DNA from: Mesorhizobium shangrilense
Lineage (GTDB): Bacteria; Pseudomonadota; Alphaproteobacteria; Rhizobiales; Rhizobiaceae
DNA length: 64,000 nucleotides
Direction: 5' to 3'
Assembly: GCF_040537815.1 (NCBI RefSeq)
Contig: NZ_JBEWSZ010000014.1
Coordinates: forward strand, 1-64,000
In this document: positions 18,216-26,914 of the stretch, piece after piece
How the letters are laid out: each line of letters starts with the position of its first letter
How positions within the stretch are numbered: the stretch's first letter is position 1
Translations under genes and position numbers: made by a program
The notes under the pieces: generated by a model
Database searches by the model: none
What the model saw: only the letters and a program-made list of their open reading frames with translations
What the model was told of the DNA's origin: nothing

Positions 18216-19037
18216 ATGAGTGCCTTTGCGCTCAGAAAAGCCCCGATTACCGCGAAGTTCGGTCTAGCGGTTATCGTTTTGTGTTTCTTCACGGCACTTT
18301 TTGCGCCGTTGATCGCACCGTACGGACAAGCCGAAGTGGTTGGCGACGCGTTCTTGCCATGGAGCGCTAGCAATATTTTTGGAACCGATTCAATCGGGCG
18401 AGACATGCTATCCCGAATTATCTTCGGTGCGAGAAATTCTGTCGGTATAGCGGTTGTAACCACTGTCCTTGCCTTTCTCATTGGCGCGGCATTTGGTATT
18501 TTTGCTGCTGTCGTGCGACCTTTCTACGATCAGGTAATAAGCCGTGTTGTAGACGTATTCATGGCGATTCCCTCGCTAATCTTTCAATTGCTCCTCCTCG
18601 CGGCTTTTGGTGTTTCTTTTCTCAACATCGTTTTGATAATTGCGTTCGTCGATTCGACGCGTGTATTCCGACTGGTTCGTGCAGTCTCAATCGATATTGT
18701 TCAACTTGACTTCATCGAGGCGGCACGTTTGCGAGGCGAGGGGGTACTCTACCTTGTTTTCAAGGAAGTTTTACCCAATGCCGCCGGCCCAATGATCGTC
18801 GAATTCGGCGTTCGATTTTGTTACGTGTTTCTATCAATTGCGGCCTTGTCTTTTCTTGGGGTTGGTGTCCAGCCGCCGTACGCGGATTGGGGCTCCATGG
18901 TTCGGGAGAACGCAGCCCTTATTGGCTATGGAGATATCACGCCGCTTGTCCCGGCTGGGGCAATTGCTTTGCTCACGGTGGCGGTGAACTTCGTCGTGGA
19001 TTGGAGATTGCGCGTCATGAGCACGGTGCGGGATTGA
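18216..19037 (+). CDS. ABC importer permease, DppC-type
   Basis: This 273-residue inner-membrane protein has the DppC N-terminal helix (LAVIVLCFFTALFAPLIAPY), the diagnostic NIFGTDSIGRDMLSRIIFGA, and the ATPase contact AARLRGEGVLYLVFKEVLPN. It ends in the typical SFLGVGVQPPYADWGSMVRE region. It starts 2 bases after the DppB-type stop, which implies tight coupling. Confidence 0.9.
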   Translation: MSAFALRKAPITAKFGLAVIVLCFFTALFAPLIAPYGQAEVVGDAFLPWSASNIFGTDSIGRDMLSRIIFGARNSVGIAVVTTVLAFLIGAAFGIFAAVVRPFYDQVISRVVDVFMAIPSLIFQLLLLAAFGVSFLNIVLIIAFVDSTRVFRLVRAVSIDIVQLDFIEAARLRGEGVLYLVFKEVLPNAAGPMIVEFGVRFCYVFLSIAALSFLGVGVQPPYADWGSMVRENAALIGYGDITPLVPAGAIALLTVAVNFVVDWRLRVMSTVRD

Positions 19038-19041
19038 GACG

Positions 19042-20685
19042 ATGAGAGACATGACTCGCCAGCCTGTTCTTTTGACGATGCGTGACATCGAAATCGAGGG
19101 ACGTTCCGAGGACGCTTGGACTTCGATCGTCAGGGGTGTTGACCTAACCTTGCATAGGGGCGAGGTTTTAGGATTGATCGGCGAGAGCGGTGCCGGCAAA
19201 TCGACGCTTGGGTTGGCAGCTATGGGATTTACTCGGGACGGCTGTCGGATCTCCCGTGGGGCGATAAATTTTGACGGGATAGACTTGCGTACGGCGAGTG
19301 CGGAAGAACGGCGGCGCCTGTGTGGCAAACGCATCGCCTATGTCGCCCAGTCGGCGGCGGCGAGTTTCAATCCCGCGCATCGGCTGATCAACCAATACTG
19401 CGAGGCACCTGTAGAGCACGGTGTAATGACCCGCGCCGAGGCGGAACATGACGCGGTCGAGCTCTACCGCCGGATGCGACTTCCGAACCCGGACACGATC
19501 GGCTTTCGCTATCCGCATCAGGTATCCGGAGGGCAGCTACAGCGAGCGATGACAGCGATGGCTATGTCTTGCCGTCCTGACCTCATCATATTCGATGAAC
19601 CTACGACGGCTTTGGACGTGACAACTCAGATTGAGGTTTTGTCGGCGATCCGTGACATCGTGGCACAATTCGATACGGCGGCGATCTACATAACCCATGA
19701 CCTCGCGGTGGTTTCGCAGATGGCGGACAGGATAAAGGTTCTGCGCGGCGGCTACGAAGTTGAAGAAGCCGAGACGCGCGCGATGCTGTCACAACCCAAG
19801 CAGGACTATACCAGGTCGCTTTGGGCGGTGCGCTCTTATGCGCGGCCTGCGTTGCCTCCGGTAGAGAAGGCGGCCGTCCCGATAGTCTCGATGAAGAATG
19901 TGGTGGCAGGCTACAGCTCACTTGACGTGCTCAAGGATGTTAGTATTGACATCCATAAGCGTCGCACTGTGGCAGTGGTGGGCGAAAGCGGCTCTGGTAA
20001 GTCCACGGTTGCACGGGTGATCACTGGGCTCCTTCCGCCGCGCAAGGGCGAGGTGCTGGTCGACGGCGAGCCGTTGCCGGCCGATTATCGCAAACGCACC
20101 CGTAACCAACTCCGACAGGTGCAGATGATCTATCAGTCGGCCGATACCGCGCTCAACCCAAAGCTGCGACTCGACGAGCTTATCGGTCGGCCCGCGCAGA
20201 TATATCTTGGATTGAGCGGCAAGGCACTAACCGCGAGAATTCGTGATCTTCTCAGCCTTATCGGACTAGAGCCAGACGTCTTCATTCACCGCCTGCCCTC
20301 CGAACTCTCAGGCGGCCAGAAGCAGCGCGTCGGCATCGCGCGCGCGCTCGCGGCCGAGCCACAAGTCATCATATGCGACGAGGTCACCTCAGCGCTGGAC
20401 CAAATTGTTGCTGAGGGCATTCTAAAACTGCTGGATCGGCTCCAGAGTGAGTTCGATTTGGCTTATATGTTCATCACCCATGACCTTGCCACAGTGCGTG
20501 CGATAGCGGACGAGGTAGTCGTCATGCAGAACGGCCAAGTCATCGAACAGGGCCCTAAGGAACAAATGTTCCGGCCACCCCATCATCCGTATACAGACCT
20601 GCTATTGTCGTCGGTGCCGGAAATGGACCCCGACTGGCTAAGCAACCTTGTGAAGAAGCGTGCAACCGTTTCGTCTCCAACATAA
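19042..20685 (+). CDS. ABC importer ATPase, two nucleotide-binding domains fused (DppD-DppF)
   Basis: The 547-residue protein carries two complete ATPase cassettes. The first has Walker A GESGAGKSTLG, signature VSGGQLQRAMTAMAM and Walker B DLIIFDEPTTALD. The second has GESGSGKSTVAR, LSGGQKQRVGIARAL and IICDEVTSALD. Separate DppD and DppF proteins would be about 330 residues each; here they are fused, as is common for glutathione- and opine-type importers. It lacks the long C-terminal oligopeptide extension on the first half. It powers the 17251-19037 permease pair. Confidence 0.92.
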   Translation: MRDMTRQPVLLTMRDIEIEGRSEDAWTSIVRGVDLTLHRGEVLGLIGESGAGKSTLGLAAMGFTRDGCRISRGAINFDGIDLRTASAEERRRLCGKRIAYVAQSAAASFNPAHRLINQYCEAPVEHGVMTRAEAEHDAVELYRRMRLPNPDTIGFRYPHQVSGGQLQRAMTAMAMSCRPDLIIFDEPTTALDVTTQIEVLSAIRDIVAQFDTAAIYITHDLAVVSQMADRIKVLRGGYEVEEAETRAMLSQPKQDYTRSLWAVRSYARPALPPVEKAAVPIVSMKNVVAGYSSLDVLKDVSIDIHKRRTVAVVGESGSGKSTVARVITGLLPPRKGEVLVDGEPLPADYRKRTRNQLRQVQMIYQSADTALNPKLRLDELIGRPAQIYLGLSGKALTARIRDLLSLIGLEPDVFIHRLPSELSGGQKQRVGIARALAAEPQVIICDEVTSALDQIVAEGILKLLDRLQSEFDLAYMFITHDLATVRAIADEVVVMQNGQVIEQGPKEQMFRPPHHPYTDLLLSSVPEMDPDWLSNLVKKRATVSSPT

Positions 20686-20745
20686 CACACAGGAAATGCC
20701 AGCACTCCTCGTGTGCTGGTTAAGGCGGCTTATTGGGATAAGTCC

Positions 20746-23343
20746 ATGACTATATATCGAGACGGTCCGGCTTCACCGCTGTTCCGGCCTGTCACTCTTG
20801 AGGGCTCGCTCTCATTTGAAGAACTTGCACTGCATAAAGACGTGTCGGCTGAGCTGGCGCAGGCTGTCCCTTTTGCGCATTCAGGTGCGTGCGTAGCTTG
20901 GGGCATCCCGTTTGAAATTGAGCGGCCGATTTTTCTGCACGATCAGCGTACTACGATAAGAATTGCGTCAACCTTAGCTCGATGGTTCGTATTCCTACAT
21001 GCCTCTGATATTCGGCCGCTTTCTGCCGATCGAAAAGGGCTAATTTCGCCTATGCGAGGTATAGGTCAGCTAGGTGAACATGCGGCCAACTATGTCCTGA
21101 TTTACGACGACGGCTCCGAGGAGAAGGTGGAAATCCGGCGGCGACATCAAGTAGGATCATTTCTACAGCGGTGGGGCGAGCAATGCACTGAGGCTGTGCC
21201 AGCCATAAAACCTCGATCTTTGTCGTTCAAGGGGAGTGGCCAATGGGATTCGAAAAGGAACACAGCTGGTCTCCACAATCCTGTCGCGTGGGGCCTCCGG
21301 CAGTTGCAATTGGTTTTCGAGGATAATGGGCGGTGGATTAATTCTGTTTGGGCCCTCGAAAATCCCAATCCCGGAAAAGCTGTAGTAGGCCTTCGATTTG
21401 AGCCAGTCTCTGGCAGCTTGATCGTCTCCGGGCTGTCCGTAGGGAACAATCGCTCCATGCCCCTTCGCTGGAGAACACGGGCGAAGGTATTGTTAAGGGA
21501 CTTTCCTCATGTTGGCTCCGAACCTGCTTTCGAGGAGCACACTCTACTAGACCAAATCCAACTCGATCTGGGTCAAGTTATCGCCGCGCACCCGCGGCTC
21601 GTATACCCGAGCGAGGAATGGGAAGGGACGCGTCAGAACCTTCAGCCGAACATAGCTTTCAATGAAGTCCTGGTGGAATACGCCGCTCACGAGGATGCTG
21701 AATTCCATTTGGCGGGCGATATCCGGGCCGCTCTTCGTAACCTTGAATCCACCTGCTCTCGCAATGGTGTTGCATTGGAGGTGGTAAAACCTGCAGACCA
21801 ACGTGTGAGCCTACGCGTCGTTGAAAAAGGAACGAACACGGCTATTCCCGTCAAGCTTCACGTCCACGGCATGATGGGAGAGTATCTCGCTCCAGTAGAC
21901 CGAAGTCGAAACCCGAACCCGCAATGGTTCGAGAATTACAGCCCAGATTTGTGCCACGGCACACACACCTCCACCTATATCTCAGGCCACACAACAATTG
22001 ATCTGCCACTAGGAAATGTCTTCATAGAGATCACCAAAGGATTTGAGATCACGCCAGTCCGAAAAACAGTCGAGGTTACACGAGACACGACTGAAATTAC
22101 GCTGGAAATTGAAAAGGCTCTTCACTGGCGTGAACAAGGGTGGGTAACTGCCGATACACACGTTCACTTCCTATCCCCGGCAACAGCTATGTTGGAGGGT
22201 GCAGCGGAGGGCGTAAACGTCATCAATCTCTTGGCCAGCCAGTGGGGAGAATTGATGACTAACGTTGGCGATTTCGATGGCCACACAACCTTTGGCACGA
22301 GAGCCGCCGGGGGCACTGGCGAATATCTGGTGCGGGTTGGCACAGAGAACCGCCAACATGTCCTCGGTCACATATCGCTTCTTGGCTATTCGGGGAACAT
22401 GATCACGCCTCTCTGCTCCGGAGGTGCCGATGAATCCGCTATTGGCGATCCTGTCGATGTACTCTTGACCGAATGGGCACAAAAATGTCGGAAGCAGGGT
22501 GGCTTGGTTGTGCTGCCTCACTTTCCGGATCCCCGATTGGAGAACGCAGCGACAATTGTGCTTGGCGAAGCGGACGCCGTCGAAATGACTTCGTACAGTA
22601 ACCTGTATAGTGGGATCGATGCCTATTCGCTGGCCGACTGGTATCGCTACCTAAACAACGGATACCTCATCCCTGCAGTGGCCGGAACCGATAAGATGTC
22701 CGCCCAATACGCCGTGGGAACGATCCGGACCTACGCAAAGATCACCGACAACCGAGAGTTTTCCTACGAGACGTGGATGGACGCTGTCCGTGCGGGGCAT
22801 ACGTTTGTCACTTCTGGACCTCTGATGGATATTGATGTCGACGGAAAACCTATGGGCAGCCGTTTTGGGCTGTCCTCATCGGGCGGCACAGTCACTGTCA
22901 GTTGGAACGCCGCAAGCGTAATCGTGCCAATGACCAGGATCGACCTTGTCGTCAACGGCGAGGTTAAGGAAAGCCGCACCCTCAAGCCGTGGCAAGATGC
23001 CGGCAGTTGGTCGGTGCGCATCCAGAAGAGTTCGTGGATCGCGTTGCTTGTTCGCGCAAAATACGACGACAAACCTGAAATGATCGCCACCCACTCGTCG
23101 CCCGTCATGATTGACGTCGAGGGATCTCATTTTTTCGCGGCGGCTGACGCGCTGACAATCCTGGAACAGATCGAGGGGTCGATGGCATACATCGACACAA
23201 TCGGAACTCGCGCAGAGACGACACGGTACAAAGAGATGCGGCTTGTGCTCCAATCGGCGTACCGTCGCCTACACGATCAAATGCATCAAATGGGATACGA
23301 TCACCCACACAGTGTCGGTACGCACCATTCCGAGCATGATTAG
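20746..23343 (+). CDS. CehA/McbA-type PHP-fold metallohydrolase
   Basis: The 865-residue product has its metal-binding start at about residue 470 in GWVTADTHVHFLSPAT (HxH), followed by GHISLLGYSGN, LVVLPHFPDP and AVAGTDKMSAQYAVGTIRTY, the arrangement of CehA/McbA carbamate-insecticide hydrolases within the PHP superfamily. The first 450 residues resemble non-catalytic beta-rich domains, and a further beta domain follows the active site. No signal peptide is evident. An in-frame GTG at 20713 is an alternative to the ATG at 20746. It directly follows the importer ATPase, so it probably cleaves an ester, amide or carbamate in the imported compound. The natural substrate is unknown. Confidence 0.8.
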   Translation: MTIYRDGPASPLFRPVTLEGSLSFEELALHKDVSAELAQAVPFAHSGACVAWGIPFEIERPIFLHDQRTTIRIASTLARWFVFLHASDIRPLSADRKGLISPMRGIGQLGEHAANYVLIYDDGSEEKVEIRRRHQVGSFLQRWGEQCTEAVPAIKPRSLSFKGSGQWDSKRNTAGLHNPVAWGLRQLQLVFEDNGRWINSVWALENPNPGKAVVGLRFEPVSGSLIVSGLSVGNNRSMPLRWRTRAKVLLRDFPHVGSEPAFEEHTLLDQIQLDLGQVIAAHPRLVYPSEEWEGTRQNLQPNIAFNEVLVEYAAHEDAEFHLAGDIRAALRNLESTCSRNGVALEVVKPADQRVSLRVVEKGTNTAIPVKLHVHGMMGEYLAPVDRSRNPNPQWFENYSPDLCHGTHTSTYISGHTTIDLPLGNVFIEITKGFEITPVRKTVEVTRDTTEITLEIEKALHWREQGWVTADTHVHFLSPATAMLEGAAEGVNVINLLASQWGELMTNVGDFDGHTTFGTRAAGGTGEYLVRVGTENRQHVLGHISLLGYSGNMITPLCSGGADESAIGDPVDVLLTEWAQKCRKQGGLVVLPHFPDPRLENAATIVLGEADAVEMTSYSNLYSGIDAYSLADWYRYLNNGYLIPAVAGTDKMSAQYAVGTIRTYAKITDNREFSYETWMDAVRAGHTFVTSGPLMDIDVDGKPMGSRFGLSSSGGTVTVSWNAASVIVPMTRIDLVVNGEVKESRTLKPWQDAGSWSVRIQKSSWIALLVRAKYDDKPEMIATHSSPVMIDVEGSHFFAAADALTILEQIEGSMAYIDTIGTRAETTRYKEMRLVLQSAYRRLHDQMHQMGYDHPHSVGTHHSEHD

Positions 23344-23388
23344 TGACGTACAGCAACCGCGCACCGGTTTTTGAAAAAGCAACGCTCG

Positions 23389-23991
23389 ATGGACACTCCG
23401 ATGATCATAAGTAAAACCACCAAACTAGCCTTCGTGGCAATTATGCTTGCATCTGCATGCAAGCCGGCATTGTCCCATATCGGCGTCAGCTCAGCTAATT
23501 CGTTTGCAGCGGGCTTTGCGCACCCGCTCTTCGGGCTTGACCACATCATGGTGATGGTCGCGGTCGGTCTGTGGGCGGCGCTGAAGGGCGGACGCGCCCT
23601 CTGGGCTTGGCCGGCGGCCTTCGTCGGCCTAGTGCTTGCTGGCGGCGCGCTAGGTATCGCCGGCGTGCCCGTTCCGTTCGTAGAGCCCGTCATCCTCGCC
23701 TCGATTGTGGTACTCGGCCTGCTAGTCGCTGCTGCGGCCGACTTGCCTGTAGCGACAGGGGCGGTCATTATCGGCCTCTTTGCGCTTTTCCACGGTCACG
23801 CGCATGGCACAGAGATTCCAGAGACTGCGGGGGGTCTCGAATATCTCGCCGGCTTTGCCCTCGCCACAGCACTCCTGCACGGCGTAGGTATCGGTTTGGG
23901 ACTTGCCGGCCGGCGGTTTCGCGCCCTCGTACAACTGGCGGGGGCGGCGACCGCCGCAGTCGGCCTCGGCCTGATCTTTGGCGCGGTCTAG
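23389..23991 (+). CDS. HupE/UreJ-family membrane protein
   Basis: This 200-residue protein has an N-terminal signal-like helix ending ASACKPALSHI, then the family signature HPLFGLDHIMVMVAVGLWAA and the His-rich loop FHGHAHGTEIP, with about six hydrophobic segments in all. HupE and UreJ proteins are nickel (possibly cobalt) permeases beside hydrogenase or urease genes. Neither is present here, so the role is open; metal supply for the upstream metallohydrolase is a guess. It follows the CehA-type gene by 45 bases on the same strand. An in-frame ATG at 23401 is also possible. Confidence 0.82.
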   Translation: MDTPMIISKTTKLAFVAIMLASACKPALSHIGVSSANSFAAGFAHPLFGLDHIMVMVAVGLWAALKGGRALWAWPAAFVGLVLAGGALGIAGVPVPFVEPVILASIVVLGLLVAAAADLPVATGAVIIGLFALFHGHAHGTEIPETAGGLEYLAGFALATALLHGVGIGLGLAGRRFRALVQLAGAATAAVGLGLIFGAV

Positions 23992-23996
23992 CCGGA

Positions 23997-24297
23997 CTAA
24001 GATTCTAGCTGGGAATCACCAGACCTGAACGGCCTCAGCTGCCCGCTTACCAATAGCAGACGCGGCACACTAAGAGTATAACTTAACTTCTTCGACGCTT
24101 CTAAACCCTCGGCGAAGAACGACAGCGCGGAAACGTCGCCTGGCCCCAAGGTTCGCGAGCTGAAGAAAAAACTGCCGTCGTATTCGATTCCCCCCAACCC
24201 TAAGTCTTACCTCGGACAATGTCGAGTTCTCGAAATTCGACAACGACACGGTGAGAGCAGAAATCTTTGCATCCAGATCCAGCGAAACGAGGCACGC
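23997..24297 (-). other. Gap with a possible frameshifted minus-strand gene relic
   Basis: Downstream of the GlxA-type gene the minus strand reads ACLVSLDLDAKISALTVSLS and SNFENSTLSEVRLRVGG, then continues in another frame as GGIEYDGSFFFSSRTLGPGD. The two halves read like one beta-rich protein broken by a frameshift, but I recognise no family. It may equally be chance. Confidence 0.2.
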
Positions 24298-25275
24298 TCA
24301 CCCCCCGCGGATCCGGCCCGCACGCCACGAGCTCGGCGTCTTGCAGTATTGCTTCTTGAAAACCTGAGAAAAGTGTCCGGTGCTGGAGAACCCGGTGGCA
24401 AAGGCAATTTCGGCGATCGCAAGCGGGCTCTGTTCGATCAGCCGCCGCGCGTGATCCAGCCGGATCCGGCGGTAGGTTTGCAGGAAGCCGGCGCTCAGAT
24501 GCTGGGTCAAGAGGCGATCCAGATGGCGGGAGCTGATCGAGAGGAAATGCGCCATTGCTTCGCGATCGAGCGGATTTTCGATCGTCGCCTCCATCTTTTC
24601 AAGCGCGGCCAGCAGGATCGGATTGTGGGTGCCAAATCGCTCGGCCGCAGAACCGCGTTGCGGGTCAGATGGGTCGGCAATCGCGGTGTGAAGGTACCAG
24701 TCACTGACGCGGTTCGCAAAATGAGCACCCATGCGTTCCGCGATCAGCGCATGCATCATGTCGAGCGGAGCCACGCCGCCGCCGCAGGTTATGCGATCGC
24801 CGTCGATGACGTAGCGGGCCTGCCGGAGCGCTAAAGCCGGATAGGCCTCGCGCAGGACCGGGGCATGCTCCCAATGAATGGTGAAGTCCCTGTTGTCGAG
24901 CAGACCAGCGGCGGCCAGGAGATAGGCGCCACTCGAGATCGCACCGAGACGGACGCCGAGGCGCGACAGCCGCCGCAATGTGCCGAATAGCCTGTCCGCT
25001 TCCGCCCAGTTGCCGGGATCGCCGCCCGCGCAGACGAACACTGTATGGAATTCCGCTCCCACGGACGAAACATCATCGCAGGCGATGTCGATACCGCCCG
25101 AGCTCTGCACCGGCCGGCCACCCTGCGAAAGCTGCCTGATGGCATAGAGGCTGCGGCCTGCGAGCAGATTTGCGGCGCGCAAGGGTTCGCTCGCCGATGC
25201 GTAGGACATGAGCGCGAAATTCGGTAGTAGCAGAAAACCGAACTGCTGAGTTTGTCTATCCAATTCAACCGTCAT
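24298..25275 (-). CDS. GlxA-family (DJ-1/PfpI plus AraC HTH) transcriptional regulator
   Basis: The start at 25275 (MTVELDRQTQQFGFLLLPNF) gives 325 residues. Residues 10-190 form the DJ-1/PfpI-like sensor domain (VFVCAGGDPGNW, RLGAISSGAYLLAAAGLLDN). Residues 225-325 form the AraC-type double helix-turn-helix (MAHFLSISSRHLDRLLTQHL, AIAEIAFATGFSSTGHFSQV). Regulators of this architecture (GbdR, SouR, CdhR) activate betaine, dimethylglycine and sarcosine genes. Its divergence from soxBDAG, less than 100 bases away, makes it the likely activator of that operon. Confidence 0.88.
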   Translation of the reverse strand: MTVELDRQTQQFGFLLLPNFALMSYASASEPLRAANLLAGRSLYAIRQLSQGGRPVQSSGGIDIACDDVSSVGAEFHTVFVCAGGDPGNWAEADRLFGTLRRLSRLGVRLGAISSGAYLLAAAGLLDNRDFTIHWEHAPVLREAYPALALRQARYVIDGDRITCGGGVAPLDMMHALIAERMGAHFANRVSDWYLHTAIADPSDPQRGSAAERFGTHNPILLAALEKMEATIENPLDREAMAHFLSISSRHLDRLLTQHLSAGFLQTYRRIRLDHARRLIEQSPLAIAEIAFATGFSSTGHFSQVFKKQYCKTPSSWRAGRIRGG

Positions 25276-25370
25276 GTCCGATCCATATAATAAATCGTCC
25301 CATATGTGGAACAAAAATGGTGGCGACCGGCATAGTCTGACCAGACTCTCCAGCTTGGACACGGGCAGCG

Positions 25371-26621
25371 ATGCGATACTCCGCTCTTTCAATTTTTCTC
25401 AACGGCCTTCGCGGCAATACCGGGTGGGGCCTCGCCTGGCGCGCGCCGGAGCCCAAATCCCACTACGACGTGATCATCGTCGGCGGGGGCGGGCATGGCC
25501 TAGCGACGGCCTATTATCTTGCCAAGGAATTTGGCGTCACCAATGTCGCAGTGCTGGAGAAAGGCTATGTCGGCTCCGGCAATGTCGGGCGAAACACAAC
25601 AATCATCCGCTCCAACTACCTGCTGCCGGGCAACAACCCCTTTTATGAACTGTCGATGAAGCTCTGGGAAGGCTTGGAGCAGGATTTTAATTTCAACGCG
25701 ATGGTCTCTCAGCGCGGCGTGCTCAATCTCTATCATTCCGACGCGCAGCGCGACGCCTATACGCGGCGCGGCAATGCCATGCTGCTGCATGGCGTCGATG
25801 CGGAACTGCTCGACCGCGAGGCGGTCCGCGCCAAGCTGCCATTCCTCGATTTCGACAATGCCCGCTTCCCGATCCAGGGGGGCCTGCTGCAGAGACGCGG
25901 TGGCACGGTGCGGCATGACGCGGTGGCCTGGGGCTATGCCCGCGGCGCTGACATGCGCGGCGTCGACATCATCCAGCATTGCGAAGTGACCGGCATTCGC
26001 CGCGAAAACGGCAAGGTCGCCGGCGTCGAGACCACGCGCGGCTTCATTGGCTGTGGCAAGCTGGCGCTCGCGGCCGCTGGCAATTCCTCGCGCGTTGCCG
26101 AGATGGCCGATATTAAGCTGCCGCTGGAAAGCCATGTGCTTCAGGCCTTCGTCTCCGAGGGCCTGAAACCCTTCATCGATTGCGTCGTGACCTTCGGCGC
26201 GGGCCATTTCTACGTCTCGCAGTCCGACAAGGGCGGGCTCGTCTTCGGCGGCGACATCGATGGCTACAATTCCTATGCCCAACGCGGCAATCTCGCCACC
26301 GTCGAGCATGTTGCCGAGGCGGGTAAGGCGATGATCCCCGGCATTTCCCGCGTCCGCGTGCTGCGGTCCTGGGGCGGGATCATGGACATGTCGATGGACG
26401 GCTCGCCGATCATCGACCGCACCCATATCGACAATCTCTACCTCAATGCCGGCTGGTGCTATGGCGGCTTCAAGGCGACGCCCGCATCGGGCCTGTGCTT
26501 TGCGCACCTCATCGCACGCGGCACGCCCCACGAGACCGCTCGCGCCTTCCGCCTCGACCGTTTCGCGCGCGGCCATATCCTCGACGAAAAGGGCCAGGGC
26601 GCCCAGCCCAACCTTCACTGA
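25371..26621 (+). CDS. soxB: Sarcosine oxidase beta subunit
   Basis: This 416-residue flavoprotein starts with the Rossmann motif YDVIIVGGGGHGLATAYYLA at about residue 33 and contains VLEKGYVGSGNVGRNTTIIR, typical of the SoxB subunit that binds FAD and carries the covalent FMN. The heterotetramer oxidises sarcosine to glycine and makes 5,10-methylene-tetrahydrofolate. It opens a soxBDAG operon in the usual order. The same four-subunit architecture is used by N-methylglutamate dehydrogenase (MgdABCD), so sarcosine specificity rests mainly on the betaine-type regulator next door. Confidence 0.92.
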   Translation: MRYSALSIFLNGLRGNTGWGLAWRAPEPKSHYDVIIVGGGGHGLATAYYLAKEFGVTNVAVLEKGYVGSGNVGRNTTIIRSNYLLPGNNPFYELSMKLWEGLEQDFNFNAMVSQRGVLNLYHSDAQRDAYTRRGNAMLLHGVDAELLDREAVRAKLPFLDFDNARFPIQGGLLQRRGGTVRHDAVAWGYARGADMRGVDIIQHCEVTGIRRENGKVAGVETTRGFIGCGKLALAAAGNSSRVAEMADIKLPLESHVLQAFVSEGLKPFIDCVVTFGAGHFYVSQSDKGGLVFGGDIDGYNSYAQRGNLATVEHVAEAGKAMIPGISRVRVLRSWGGIMDMSMDGSPIIDRTHIDNLYLNAGWCYGGFKATPASGLCFAHLIARGTPHETARAFRLDRFARGHILDEKGQGAQPNLH

Positions 26622-26638
26622 TTTGCAGGGTACTGAAC

Positions 26639-26914
26639 ATGGCAAGCCTTATCCCGTGTCCCCATTGCGGCTCGCGGCCGAAAGAAGAATTCACTGTGAA
26701 GGGCGCGGCACTCGCCCGACCCGCACCTGATGCCGTCGCGGGGGCGTGGATCGACCATGTCTATCTGCGCGACAATCCGCGCGGCGCTTATGAGGAATAT
26801 TGGCATCATACGTCTGGTTGCCGGCGCTGGCTGGTGGTGAGCCGCAATACGGCGACACATGAAATTTCGGGCTCCCGCGACGTTGTGCTCGACCTATCGG
26901 CGGAGGCGCTCTGA
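26639..26914 (+). CDS. soxD: Sarcosine oxidase delta subunit
   Basis: This small 91-residue subunit has the zinc site CPHCGSRPKEEF at the N-terminus and the second ligand pair in WHHTSGCRRWLVVSRNT. It is the structural, Zn-binding piece of the heterotetramer. Its stop overlaps the soxA start (TGATG), 17 bases separate it from soxB, and all four subunits should be made together. Confidence 0.92.
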   Translation: MASLIPCPHCGSRPKEEFTVKGAALARPAPDAVAGAWIDHVYLRDNPRGAYEEYWHHTSGCRRWLVVSRNTATHEISGSRDVVLDLSAEAL

